Shown piece by piece: positions 51,009 through 60,643 of a stretch of 64,000 nucleotides of DNA. Under the pieces are notes generated by a model. That model had not been told where the DNA came from and did not search any database. It worked only from the letters and a program-made list of their open reading frames with translations. A program made the position numbers and the translations under genes. The stretch covers positions 1-64,000 of the forward strand of contig CAWESO010000014.1 in assembly GCA_963811775.1 (NCBI GenBank), written 5' to 3'. The stretch comes from Chersky-840 sp963811775 (GTDB lineage: Bacteria; Actinomycetota; Acidimicrobiia; Acidimicrobiales; UBA8190). Each line of letters begins with the position of its first letter. Position 1 is the stretch's first letter.

Positions 51009-54000
51009 GTGGACCCGACATCTCGTTCATGGACGCGTGCAAGCCGGACGGCACGGGCACGCCATACGGCAATGGGAGTGGGGGCGCTCCTGTGCCTCGC
51101 GGCCGGCCTCGTCACCGTCGTCTCGCTGCCCGGCGGCGCCAGTGCACCGTTGACAGCTGCCGACATCTACACGATCGCCGGCAACGGCACCCCGGGCTTC
51201 ACCGCCGACGGGGTCCCGGCCACTTCGGCCGAGCTCGACGCGCCCGGTGGCGTGACCCTCGATCCCCACGGCAACGTCCTTATCGCCGACACCACCAACA
51301 ATCGCATCCGCGTGGTGGCGCAGAGCACAGGCGCCTTCTACGGCCAGTCGATGACCGACGGATTCACCTACACGATCGCCGGCACCGGCACCGCCGGCGC
51401 CCTTCCGAGCACCCCGGTCCCGGCCGTCTCGGCCCCGCTCGACGCGCCCGGGGGCGTGGCCCTCGACGCTCACGGCAACGTGGTGATCGCCGACACCGGC
51501 GCCAACACCGTCGCGGTGGTGGCGCAGAGCACGGGCAACTTCTACGGCCAGTCCATGATCGACGGGGACATCTACAGGATCGCCGGGACCGGGACCGCGG
51601 GAGCCGTTCCGAGCGGCCCGGCCGCCTTGGCCGCGCTCAACGCGCCCGGGGGCGTGGCCCTCGACGCCCACGGCAACGTGGTGATCGCCGACACCGGCGC
51701 CAACCTGATCGCGGTGGTGGCGCAGAGCAACGGCACGTTCTACGGCGTGCCCATGATCGCCGGTGACATCTACACCGTGGTGGGCAACGGCGTCCCGGGG
51801 TTCAATGGCTCGTTGGTCATGCCTCCCAAGGCCGTCGCGGCCGAGCTCCACGCGCCGGCGGGGGTGGCCGTCGACTCCCACGGCAACCTGCTCATCGCCG
51901 ACACCGCCAACAACCGCATCGAGGTGGCACCCCAGAGCAACAACACCTTCTACGGCCAGTCCATGCAGGCCCAGCTCTTCTACACCGTGGCCGGTGACGC
52001 CGCGGCGGGATACAACGGGGACAACATCGAGGCCGTCATGGCGAATCTCGACGCGCCCAAGAGCGTGGCCCTCGACTCCCAGGGCAACCTGGTGATCGCC
52101 GACTCCGCCGACAACCGCGTCCGTGTGGTGGCGGAGAGCTCGGCCACGTTCTACGGCCAGGCCATGACCGACGAGGACATCTACACCGTGGCCGGGGACG
52201 GGGCGGCTGCCTACAACGGCGACGGGATCTCCGCCCAGGCGGCGGGCCTCGACGCTCCGAGCGACGCCGTCCTCGACGCGCATGGCAACCTCGTCATCGC
52301 CGACACCGGCAACGCCCGGATCCGAGTGGTGGCCCAGAGCTCCGGCTCGTTCTACGGCCTGGCCATGACGGCGTGGGACATCTACACCGTGGCGGGCACG
52401 GGGACGGCGGGGGACCAGCTCGGTGACCGCGTCTCGGCCACGACCTCGGCCCAGCTCGACAAGCCGGCCCAGGTTGCCCTCGATCCCGAGGGGAACCTGC
52501 TGATCGTCGACACCGCCAACAACCGCATCCGGGTGGTGGCGCAGAGCACGGGCACCTTCTACGGGCAGTTGATGACGGCGGGGGACATCTACACCGTCGC
52601 CGGCGACGCCACCGGCGGGTACAACGGCGACGACCGGACGGCGGTCACCGCCGAGCTCGACGCGCCCAGCGGCGTGGCCCTCGACGCCCACGGCGACCTG
52701 GTGATCGCCGACACCGGCAACGAGCGCGTCCGGGTGGTGGCCGAGACCACCGGCACCTTCTACGGCCAGACCATGACGACCGGGGACATCTACACCGTGG
52801 CCGGGGACGGATCGAGCGGCTTCAACCAGGGCGACGGGATCCAGGCCGTCTCGGCCGAGCTCGACTCCCCGGGGGACGTGGCCGTCGACCACCAGGGCAA
52901 CGTCGTGATCGCCGACACCGGCAACGAGCGCATTCGCGTCGTGGCCGACACCACCGGCACCTTCTACGGGCAGTCCATGACGGCGGGCAACATCTACACC
53001 GTGGCCGGCGACGGCACCGCGGGGTACACCGCTGACGCGATCCCGGCGCCCACGTCCGAGCTCTTCGCCCCGGGGGGCGTCTCGCTCGACGCCCAGGGCA
53101 ATGTCCTCATCGCCGACACCAGCAACGACCGCGTCCGGGTGGCGGCCGACACCACCGGCACCTTCTACGGCCAGTTCATGACGGCGGGGGACATCTACAC
53201 CGTGGCCGGGGACGGGGTGCCCAGCTACAACGGCGACGGGATCGCGGCCACCTCGGCCGAGCTCCAGAGCCCCGGAGGGGTGACTTCCGACGCCCAGGGC
53301 AACCTGGTCATCGCCGACACCGCCAACAACCGCATCCGGGTGGTGGCCAGCAGCACCGGCACCTTCGACAACCAGCCCATGACGGCGGGGGACATCTACA
53401 CCGTGGCCGGCACCGGGGCCGCCGCCTACAACGGCGACGGGATCCCGGCCGTCACCGCCGCGCTGTCGCTTCCCAACAGCGTGGCTCTCGACGGCCAGGG
53501 CAACATCGACATCGCCGACACCGCCAACAACCGCGTGCGCGAGGTGGCGGCCACGTCGTCGGCGACGGTGCCGGGCGCGCCCATGGCCCTGGTGGCCACG
53601 GCCAGCAGTGCCCAGGTGACCCTGAGCTGGGCCGCGCCCACGAGCTCGGGCGGATCGCCGATCACCGGCTACGACATCCTGCGGGGCACCGCCCCCCAGC
53701 AGGAAGCCCCCATGCCCGTGGCGTCGGCGGTGTCGGGCACCACCTACACCTACACCGACACCGGCGTCACGAGCGGCACGACCTACTACTACGAGGTCGA
53801 GGCGGTCAACGCGGTGGGGCTCTCGGCTCCCTCCAACGAGTCGTCGGCCACCCCAACGCCACCGCTGACCGTGCCCGGCGCCCCCACGGCCTTGACCGCC
53901 ACCGCCGCCAGCGGGCAGGTCAGCCTGAGCTGGGCCGCGCCCACCAGCGCGGGGAGCGCCTCGATCACCGGCTACGACGTCCTGCGGGGCACCACATCGC

Positions 54001-55730
54001 AGGGCGAGGCCCCGGCGCCGGTGGCCACGGATGTGTCGGGCACCACCTTCACCGACACCGGGCTCACCAACGGCACGACGTACTACTACGAGGTCGAGGC
54101 GGCCAACTCGGTGGGAGCCTCGGCTCCCTCCAACGAGGCGTCGGCCACCCCGCCCACGAGCGGGGCGGTGCCCGGCGCCCCCACGGCCCTGACCGCCACC
54201 GCCGCCAGCGCGCAGGTCACCTTGGGCTGGGCCGCGCCCACCAGCGCGGGGAGCGCCCCGGTGACCGGCTACGACGTCCTGCGGGGCACCACGGCGCAGG
54301 GTGAGTCCTCTGTGCCCGTGGCCACGGACGTGTCGGGCACCACCTTCACCGACACCGGGCTCACCAACGGCACGACGTACTACTACGAGGTCGAGGCGGT
54401 CAACGCGGCGGGGTCCTCGGCTCCGTCCAACGAGGCCTCGGCCACGCCGCCGTCGCCTCCGCCCGCGCTGGCCCCGACCGTGTTGACGAGCTCGCTGTCG
54501 GGCGGCGGGCAGTCGGGAGCGAGCTTGTCGGTGCCCGCGGAGACCCCCGTCGTCGACCAGGCTTCGCTCAGCGGGCTCAACGCCGCCTCGGCGGGCGGGA
54601 CGGTCACCTACTCCGTGGACACCCTGGCCTTCATCGTGTCCCCGTTCTTCTCGGGCGTGGTCAGCGGCTTCGGGTCGTGGGGGTGGCTCCCGGCGGCGAG
54701 CGGCGGCACGGTCGCCGTCACCGGCGGCTCGGTGCCGGCGTCGAACCCCGTGACCCTGGGCGCGGGCACCTACTTCTGGCAGGCGCAGTACTCCGGTGAC
54801 GCCGCCAACGCCGCCTCGCAGACGGCCCTGGGCTCGGAGCAGGAGCTGGTCCTCTCCCCCGTGCCCACCTGCCCCATCGGGTTCATCTTCCAGTCGGTGC
54901 TGTGCCTGGCCGTCCCGCCGCTCATCCCGCCACCATCGGCGCCGGCCGCGGCGTCGGGCTACGACCTCGTGGGCGAGGACGGCGGGGTGTTCGTGTTCCC
55001 CACCAACCAGTCGGGGGGCTTCTTCGGGTCGCTGCCGGGGCTGGGCGTCACCGTGCACGACATCGTGGGCATGGTGCCGTCGCACGACGACCGGGGCTAC
55101 TTCCTCGTAGGCCGGGACGGCGGGGTGTTCGCCTTCGGGGACGCGCCGTTCCTGGGGTCGCTGCCGGGACTGGGCGTCTCGGTGCACGACATCAGGGGCA
55201 TCGTCCCCACCAGTGACGACCGCGGCTACTTCCTCGTGGGCCAGGACGGCGGGGTGTTCGCCTTCGGCGATGCGCCCTTCCTGGGATCGCTGCCCGGACG
55301 CGGGGTGCGCGTCAACGACATCATCGGCATCGCGGCCACGCCCACCGACCTCGGCTACTGGCTGGTGGCCGCCAACGGCCAGGTCTATGCCTTCGGTGAC
55401 GCGTCCCAGCTGGGCTCGGCCCTGGGCACGCCCTCTCCGGTCTCAGGGATCTCCTCGACGCCGGACGGGGGCGGGTACTGGATCGTGACCGAGGCCGGCG
55501 GGGTCTACACCTTCGGCGACGCCCGGTCCTTCGGGTCCCTCCCCGCCGACGGGGTGACGCCCTTCCGCTCGGTGATCGGGCTGGTGCCGACGGCCGATGA
55601 CGGTGGGTACTGGTTGATCGGCGGGGACGGTGGGGTGTTCGCCTTCGGGGACGCGCCCTTCGTGGGGTCGCTGCCCGGGCTCGGCATCCACATCGAAGAC
55701 GTCGTGGGGGCGGTGCCGACGACCCTGTGA
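51009..55730 (+). CDS. Giant secreted NHL-FN3 repeat protein
   Basis: A protein of about 1,573 residues from a GTG at 51009 with AAGGAG six bases upstream (an ATG at 50988 is the alternative). Signal peptide: an Arg-rich start then AMGVGALLCLAAGLVTVVSL and an ASA-type cleavage site. Then twelve NHL-type units of about 67 residues (residues 50-850), each with GGVALDAxGNxxIADTxNNRIRVVA, a TGTFYGQxMTxGDIYTVAG-like closing element and GYNGDG turns. Three fibronectin type III domains follow (about 850-1149, each starting VPGAPTAL and ending TTYYYEVEAVN). An Ig-like segment (1150-1310) and a C-terminal domain of about six repeats (GVFAFGDAPFLGSLPG) complete it. Probable surface adhesin or stalk; function inferred from architecture. 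Confidence 0.85.
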   Translation: MDPTSRSWTRASRTARARHTAMGVGALLCLAAGLVTVVSLPGGASAPLTAADIYTIAGNGTPGFTADGVPATSAELDAPGGVTLDPHGNVLIADTTNNRIRVVAQSTGAFYGQSMTDGFTYTIAGTGTAGALPSTPVPAVSAPLDAPGGVALDAHGNVVIADTGANTVAVVAQSTGNFYGQSMIDGDIYRIAGTGTAGAVPSGPAALAALNAPGGVALDAHGNVVIADTGANLIAVVAQSNGTFYGVPMIAGDIYTVVGNGVPGFNGSLVMPPKAVAAELHAPAGVAVDSHGNLLIADTANNRIEVAPQSNNTFYGQSMQAQLFYTVAGDAAAGYNGDNIEAVMANLDAPKSVALDSQGNLVIADSADNRVRVVAESSATFYGQAMTDEDIYTVAGDGAAAYNGDGISAQAAGLDAPSDAVLDAHGNLVIADTGNARIRVVAQSSGSFYGLAMTAWDIYTVAGTGTAGDQLGDRVSATTSAQLDKPAQVALDPEGNLLIVDTANNRIRVVAQSTGTFYGQLMTAGDIYTVAGDATGGYNGDDRTAVTAELDAPSGVALDAHGDLVIADTGNERVRVVAETTGTFYGQTMTTGDIYTVAGDGSSGFNQGDGIQAVSAELDSPGDVAVDHQGNVVIADTGNERIRVVADTTGTFYGQSMTAGNIYTVAGDGTAGYTADAIPAPTSELFAPGGVSLDAQGNVLIADTSNDRVRVAADTTGTFYGQFMTAGDIYTVAGDGVPSYNGDGIAATSAELQSPGGVTSDAQGNLVIADTANNRIRVVASSTGTFDNQPMTAGDIYTVAGTGAAAYNGDGIPAVTAALSLPNSVALDGQGNIDIADTANNRVREVAATSSATVPGAPMALVATASSAQVTLSWAAPTSSGGSPITGYDILRGTAPQQEAPMPVASAVSGTTYTYTDTGVTSGTTYYYEVEAVNAVGLSAPSNESSATPTPPLTVPGAPTALTATAASGQVSLSWAAPTSAGSASITGYDVLRGTTSQGEAPAPVATDVSGTTFTDTGLTNGTTYYYEVEAANSVGASAPSNEASATPPTSGAVPGAPTALTATAASAQVTLGWAAPTSAGSAPVTGYDVLRGTTAQGESSVPVATDVSGTTFTDTGLTNGTTYYYEVEAVNAAGSSAPSNEASATPPSPPPALAPTVLTSSLSGGGQSGASLSVPAETPVVDQASLSGLNAASAGGTVTYSVDTLAFIVSPFFSGVVSGFGSWGWLPAASGGTVAVTGGSVPASNPVTLGAGTYFWQAQYSGDAANAASQTALGSEQELVLSPVPTCPIGFIFQSVLCLAVPPLIPPPSAPAAASGYDLVGEDGGVFVFPTNQSGGFFGSLPGLGVTVHDIVGMVPSHDDRGYFLVGRDGGVFAFGDAPFLGSLPGLGVSVHDIRGIVPTSDDRGYFLVGQDGGVFAFGDAPFLGSLPGRGVRVNDIIGIAATPTDLGYWLVAANGQVYAFGDASQLGSALGTPSPVSGISSTPDGGGYWIVTEAGGVYTFGDARSFGSLPADGVTPFRSVIGLVPTADDGGYWLIGGDGGVFAFGDAPFVGSLPGLGIHIEDVVGAVPTTL

Positions 55731-55739
55731 GGCTCGGGG

Positions 55740-56393
55740 TCAGTCCATGCGGATGAGGCCCATGCGCATGGCCTTCAGGACGGCCTGGGCCCGGTCGTGG
55801 GAGTCGAGCTTCTGGTAGATCGACGACAGGTGGTTCTTGACGGTCTTGACGCTGATGAAGAGCCGTCGGGCCGCCTCGGGGATCGACACCCCCGTGGCCA
55901 TGAGGCGCAGGACCTCCTCTTCGCGCTTGGAGATGAGCGGGCGCGTGGACGGGGCGGGAGCACGCGCCGGCGCCGTGGCCTGTTGCCCCGCCGCTCTCAT
56001 CGCACTCGACACCGACGAGGCCATGACGCGCTCGCCCTGGGCGACCCGGTTGACGGCATCGACGATCTCCGAGGTGGTGCATTCCTTCACCAGGTACCCA
56101 CCGGCGCCGGCATCGAGCGCCGAGGACACCGCGGTGTCGTCGGAGAGCATCGACAGCACGAGGACCGAGGTGCCCGGCACGAGCCTCCGGATCCGCTTGG
56201 TGGCGGCCGCCCCGGACAGCACGGGGAGCGACAGGTCCATGAGCACGACGTCGGGGTGGTGCTGCTCGGCCATGTCGACGGCCTCCTCGCCGTCGGCCGC
56301 CTCGCCCACCACGTCGAGCCCGGCGTGCTCGAGCGCCCAGCGCAGGCCCTCGCGCACCATGGTGTGGTCGTCTGCAATCAGTACTCGTACCAT
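55740..56393 (-). CDS. LuxR/NarL-family response regulator
   Basis: A 217-residue response regulator. Receiver: acidic D8/D9, phosphoacceptor D53 in VVLMDLSLPV and conserved K103 in GYLVKE. The NarL-type HTH is near the C-terminus (LISKREEEVLRLMATGVSIPEAARRLFISVKTVKNHLSSIYQKLD). The start ATG at 56393 shares one base with the kinase's stop, a coupled pair. It faces the giant gene tail to tail (9 bases between stops). Its targets may be the pilin and exoprotein promoters at 50.3-51.0 kb (inference). Confidence 0.93.
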   Translation of the reverse strand: MVRVLIADDHTMVREGLRWALEHAGLDVVGEAADGEEAVDMAEQHHPDVVLMDLSLPVLSGAAATKRIRRLVPGTSVLVLSMLSDDTAVSSALDAGAGGYLVKECTTSEIVDAVNRVAQGERVMASSVSSAMRAAGQQATAPARAPAPSTRPLISKREEEVLRLMATGVSIPEAARRLFISVKTVKNHLSSIYQKLDSHDRAQAVLKAMRMGLIRMD

Positions 56394-58126
56394 TACGCCG
56401 CCTTCATTCGCATTCGGATCAACGTGCCCTTGCCGGGCCCTGAGGTGATCTCCAGTTGGGCGCCGATCGAGTCGGCGCGCTCTCGCATGCCCACCAGGCC
56501 GTAGCCCGATTCGCCCGAGGTCTTGCCCGCCGGGAGGCCCACGCCGTCGTCGGCCACCTCGAGCAGGGCTCCCTCGTCGTTGCACAGCCACAGGATCGAG
56601 ACGTGTGACGCCCGGGCATGGCGCTCGGCGTTCATGACGGCCTCGCGCGCCACGCGCCAGACCTCGCGCTCGACGGGCAGGGGCATCCGGATCTCGGTGT
56701 CGGCCACGAGGGTGACCGCGACGCGGTGACGCTTGTTGACCCGGTCGAGGAACGACCGGAGGACGCCTTCGACGTCCATGGCCTCGGTGACGTCGGTGCG
56801 CAGATCGACGAGCATGTCGCGCAGCTCCTCGACGAGCTCGCGCAGGTCACCACGCAGGTGGAGGAGATCGGCCTGCACGGCGCGCCCGTGGTTCAGTTCG
56901 ACCAGGCGGTCGATCTCGAAGCCCAGGTACACCACCGACTGGCCGATGTGGTCGTGGAGCTCCCGGGCCAGGCGCGTCCGCTCCTGCTCCATGCCCAGGG
57001 TGTGGATCCGCTCCAACCAGCGCGCGTTGTCGATGGCCAACCCCGCGGCGCGCGCCAGGTCGCTGATCCGGCGTCGTTCGGTCGACCCCGGGGGCAACGT
57101 GGCGCCCCCCTCGACCGCCAGCACGCCGACGATCTCGTCACGGGCGTGCATGGGGCAGTACAAGCCCCAGCGGGACCGGTAGTGCAGACCCTGGGTCAGG
57201 TCCTCGAGGACCACCGGGTCGGTCCCGTGCGCCGCTCCGTACAGGGCGCGGGGGAGCTCGACGGGGCTCTCGGGCGTCCCGGTGCGCACACCGTCGGCCG
57301 CGGCCACGTGCCAGGAACGGGTGGTGGGGTCGAGGAGCACCACCGCGGCGATGTCGGGGGAGAACATCTCGTCGAGCCGTTCGAGGGCCCAGCGAGCCGC
57401 CCCCTCGACGTGCAGGGGCGTGACCTCGCGCTCGGTCGCCCGGTGCAGGTCGAGCAGCAGCTCGTTGACCTCGGACAGGTGCTCGACCCGGGCGGTGAGG
57501 CCCTGTCGGGCCTGGCGGGAGTCCTCGAGCAGGTAGCGGCTGAAGCCGCCCGCCACGCCCACGAGGGCGAGCTCGATGGCGAACTGCACGCTTTCGTTGG
57601 CGTCACCGGGATGCGAGGCCAGGAGCACGCTCGGCAAGGCCACGGCCAGCCCGGCCAAGATGGCCAACCCCGACACGACCCGGAGGCCTCCGGCGAACCC
57701 GGCGATGATGGTGGCCACTCCCAAGGTGATGAGGAAGGGGGAGCGGGCGAACCCGGTGGCCTCGACGACGGCCACCCCCAGCGCCACCTCGAGGAGCAGC
57801 GCCACGCTCGTCTGCCACCGGCCCTGCTCGCCCCGGATGGGCCACACCGTCCGGCACAGCGTGTAGAGCACGAGCACGCCGCCGGCGATCGCCACACGTG
57901 GCCCGAGGTGCTGGATCAGCCCGAGGCCCAGCGCCAGGGAGAGCGACACCCAGCGCAACGCGCTGAGCAGGGGGCCGAACTGGGCCATGTGATCGGCCGG
58001 GGCGAGGTGGTCGGCCGCAGCGGGGTGATCGCCCGGGGTCTGACGCAGGCTGCGCCACTCGGACCGGGTACGCCAAGGTCGCGCCCGGGAGGGCGCCATC
58101 TTGTCGGTAAGCGGCTCGAGCACCAC
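56393..58126 (-). CDS. Sensor histidine kinase (HisKA_3, GAF)
   Basis: A 577-residue NarL-class kinase, cognate to the following regulator. The N-terminal region has about five or six membrane helices (residues 50-200), then a coiled segment, a GAF-like domain (about 230-370) and a HisKA_3 dimerisation domain with H391 in RLARELHDHIGQS. The ATPase shows REAVMNAERHARASHV (N box) and DDGVGLP (G box). The membrane part suggests an envelope signal, while GAF could sense a small ligand. Starts at a GTG; Met10 or Met47 are alternatives. Transcribed with the TadB/TadC genes in the same direction, but separated from them by one membrane protein. Confidence 0.9.
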   Translation of the reverse strand: MVLEPLTDKMAPSRARPWRTRSEWRSLRQTPGDHPAAADHLAPADHMAQFGPLLSALRWVSLSLALGLGLIQHLGPRVAIAGGVLVLYTLCRTVWPIRGEQGRWQTSVALLLEVALGVAVVEATGFARSPFLITLGVATIIAGFAGGLRVVSGLAILAGLAVALPSVLLASHPGDANESVQFAIELALVGVAGGFSRYLLEDSRQARQGLTARVEHLSEVNELLLDLHRATEREVTPLHVEGAARWALERLDEMFSPDIAAVVLLDPTTRSWHVAAADGVRTGTPESPVELPRALYGAAHGTDPVVLEDLTQGLHYRSRWGLYCPMHARDEIVGVLAVEGGATLPPGSTERRRISDLARAAGLAIDNARWLERIHTLGMEQERTRLARELHDHIGQSVVYLGFEIDRLVELNHGRAVQADLLHLRGDLRELVEELRDMLVDLRTDVTEAMDVEGVLRSFLDRVNKRHRVAVTLVADTEIRMPLPVEREVWRVAREAVMNAERHARASHVSILWLCNDEGALLEVADDGVGLPAGKTSGESGYGLVGMRERADSIGAQLEITSGPGKGTLIRMRMKAA

Positions 58127-58330
58127 GGTGGCTGTTCTCCCCTTGTTCCGGACGGCACCGTCTGGGCGACGCGGAGTTCAACTCACGTATCGTGATTTCC
58201 ACCCCCGATCCTGAGGGGAAGCCAACAATTTCCCCTCGAAATTTGCCCGCGCCGGGCCCGGCCCCGAGCGCCCCCCACGGGTGGGCGGGGCAGGAAAAAG
58301 TGCCTGTGACCTGGCTTTGGTCCCAGGGGG

Positions 58331-59704
58331 TCACGTGCGGACGGCGACCACCCACTTCCGATCGCTGAGACGCACCTTCCAACCCGGGTCCTCGGCGATG
58401 AGCGACGCCAGGGCTTGGGACCGGGGCCACAGCACGACGTCGAACCGGTAGCGCCGGAGCACGGCCTGCCACCCCTCGGACCCGGTGAGCAAGACGCCGT
58501 AGTCCCTCTCGACCGCGGCGGGGAAGACGTCGGCCCGGTCGTCGATGAAGGCGTCGGCCCGGGTGCCGTAGCGGAACTCGAGGTAGTTGCCGACGTAGTC
58601 GGTGGTGGCCACCCGCCCCGGCACCAGGTGGTGCTGCGCGAGCCAGGACACCTCGGCCACGGGATACAGCGACAGGTTGTAGGCGGGGCGCCGCATCGCC
58701 CCCGCCGTCAGCGCCAGGCCCAGCGCCACCAGCGCCACCAGGCCGAGGGCGGGGACGACGCCGCGTCGGTCGCCCTCGATGGTCCCGAGACCCGCCAGCC
58801 CGCGCGCCAGGACGGGCGTGACGAGGAGGGCGGCGACGGGGACGTTGCGCGACGCCGACAGCGCGGCGGCGCTGAACACGGCCACGACGAGCACGTCCTC
58901 GACCGACCCGCGCCGGGCCACGAGCAAGACGACGGCGACGAGGGCGGCGACGAGGAAGGCGAGGTTGACGGGGTTCGAGAAGCTCGGGGACTGCCACTCG
59001 ACGATATGGGCGAAGGCGGAGTGGTGCGTGATGACGCTCAGGGGATACGCCACCAGGCGCAACCCGATGGGGTTGGCGGCACCGAGCACGGCCCCGACGG
59101 CCGCGAAGGCGGCCAGACGCGGCAGGCGGCCCTGTTCGACACCGTCGATCCTGCGCCCGATCATCCGCACGACCAGGTAGCCGAGCCCGAGGGGCCAGCT
59201 CCCGTGCACGTTGAGCCACACCCACATGAGCGGCACGAGCGCCCACGGGGGGCCCGTGCCCGTCTCCACCATGACGACGAGAACGGCGAACAGCACCAGC
59301 GCGATGAGCAGCGGCCGGGGCGACCAGTAGCCGGTCCCCACCGCCAACAAGGCGCCGCTGGCGAGGATCCGCCCCCCCAGCTGCCGCGCCGGGCGCGTCA
59401 GCACCCACCCCAGGCCCGCCAACAGCGCGCACAGCACGGCGTGCATGACCTGGAGGCCGTGGCCGCCCGCCAGGTTCTCGAGCCCCCGGTACAGGACCGA
59501 CGCCAACCACGATTCGACCACCCAGGGGCGACCGAGGGCGGTGAAGGTGTAGGGGTCCCGGGTGGGGACGCCGTGGGCCAGGATCAACCGGCCCGTGGCG
59601 ACATGGGTGAGGAACGAGTTGTCGTGAAGGCGCTCGAGCCCGACGACCGTCCCCCAGATGACGAAGGCGCCGCCGGCAACGGTCGAGGCCCGTGGCGTGC
59701 GCAC
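58331..59704 (-). CDS. Multi-pass membrane protein, paralogue of 48191
   Basis: A 457-residue membrane protein with about nine hydrophobic segments and an extracytoplasmic-type C-terminal domain. It shares EWQSPSFSNP, an Asp-rich first loop, and a C-terminal segment YVGNYLEFRYGTRADAFIDDRADVF then FDVVLWPRS with the 48191 protein. GT-C-like topology is possible. It starts at a GTG, 17 bases after the TadC stop, so it is probably translated with the pilus operon. A role in modifying pilin or exoprotein is inference from context. Confidence 0.72.
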   Translation of the reverse strand: MRTPRASTVAGGAFVIWGTVVGLERLHDNSFLTHVATGRLILAHGVPTRDPYTFTALGRPWVVESWLASVLYRGLENLAGGHGLQVMHAVLCALLAGLGWVLTRPARQLGGRILASGALLAVGTGYWSPRPLLIALVLFAVLVVMVETGTGPPWALVPLMWVWLNVHGSWPLGLGYLVVRMIGRRIDGVEQGRLPRLAAFAAVGAVLGAANPIGLRLVAYPLSVITHHSAFAHIVEWQSPSFSNPVNLAFLVAALVAVVLLVARRGSVEDVLVVAVFSAAALSASRNVPVAALLVTPVLARGLAGLGTIEGDRRGVVPALGLVALVALGLALTAGAMRRPAYNLSLYPVAEVSWLAQHHLVPGRVATTDYVGNYLEFRYGTRADAFIDDRADVFPAAVERDYGVLLTGSEGWQAVLRRYRFDVVLWPRSQALASLIAEDPGWKVRLSDRKWVVAVRT

Positions 59705-59721
59705 GGCCCGGAGAGCGGCCG

Positions 59722-60642
59722 TCAGTGACCGCGGAAGGCCTGGAAGATCCCGAGGACGGCGGGCCCGGCGATGATGACGAACAGGGCCGGCATGATGCAG
59801 AACACCATCGGGAAGAGCATCTTCACCGGTGCCTTCTGGGCCAGCTCCTGGGCCAGCTGGTGGCGCTTGACGCGCATCTCGGCGGCTTGGCTGCGCAGGA
59901 TGGAGCCGACCGAGACGCCGAAGGTGTCGGCCTGGATGAGCGCCAGGATGAACGACCGCAGCTCGGGGAGCTCCACCCGGGCATCGAGGGCGTACAGGGC
60001 GTCGGCGCGACTCGAACCGGCCCGCATCTCGCCCAGCATGCGGCTGAACTCCTCGGACAGGGGCCCCGGCACCATGGTCACGGTGCGGGACAGGGCCTGC
60101 TCGAACCCCAGCCCGGCCTCGACGCTGATGGTGAGCAGGTCGAGGATGTCCGGCAGCTTCCGCCGCATCGTCAACTGGCGCTCGGCCACCACGCGGTTGA
60201 GCCAGGCGTCGGGGCCGAGCACCCCGGCGACGCCGATGAACACGATGACGGCGAGCAGGGTCTTGCCCGACAGGCTCGTCATGGTCCCCACGACCAGCCA
60301 CAGCACGGGCACGGCCACGAGCGACAGCAGCCGGATGACGAGGAATTGGTCGATCTGGTCGGCCGAGCCGCGTCCGGCGACGACCAGCTTGTGCCGCAGC
60401 TTGTCGAGGTAGTCGGTGGGGAGGAACCGCTTCAGGAGCGCGACCATCGACGCCGCAGCGGGGGCGATGACCCGCTCGACGAAGGGGTCCTTCAGGTCCT
60501 CTTCCCGCTTCAGGACCGAGTCGTAGTCACCGAGCCGGGCACGCGCCGTGCGCACGCTCAGGCGGGCGTCGGCCTTGATGGCCACGGCGTAGGCGAGCGC
60601 GGTGGCGGTGATGAAGATGGCGATGACGGCCAAGGGCAGCAT
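59722..60642 (-). CDS. tadC: Type II/IV secretion F-domain protein (TadC-like)
   Basis: A 306-residue inner-membrane platform protein of the Tad pilus. An N-terminal helix, then a cytoplasmic helical region (KDPFVERVIAPAAASMVALLKRFL), two helices near LIRLLSLVAVPVLWLVVG, and the F-domain signature RRKLPDILDLLTISVEAGLGFEQAL with the later RSQAAEMRVKRHQLAQELAQK and final helices (MLFPMVFCIMPALFVII). It follows TadB by one base, so the two are coupled. Confidence 0.87.
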   Translation of the reverse strand: MLPLAVIAIFITATALAYAVAIKADARLSVRTARARLGDYDSVLKREEDLKDPFVERVIAPAAASMVALLKRFLPTDYLDKLRHKLVVAGRGSADQIDQFLVIRLLSLVAVPVLWLVVGTMTSLSGKTLLAVIVFIGVAGVLGPDAWLNRVVAERQLTMRRKLPDILDLLTISVEAGLGFEQALSRTVTMVPGPLSEEFSRMLGEMRAGSSRADALYALDARVELPELRSFILALIQADTFGVSVGSILRSQAAEMRVKRHQLAQELAQKAPVKMLFPMVFCIMPALFVIIAGPAVLGIFQAFRGH

Positions 60643-60643
60643 G

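Noticed and set aside
51150..53560. Regularly spaced repeats that might suggest a CRISPR array or satellite
   Set aside because: The period is about 200 bases in one open frame and the variation is at codon level, so it reflects protein repeats (NHL units).
51027..55187. A 1,386-residue antisense frame under the giant protein gene
   Set aside because: It is periodic only because the sense gene is repetitive; composition and periodicity follow the NHL units.
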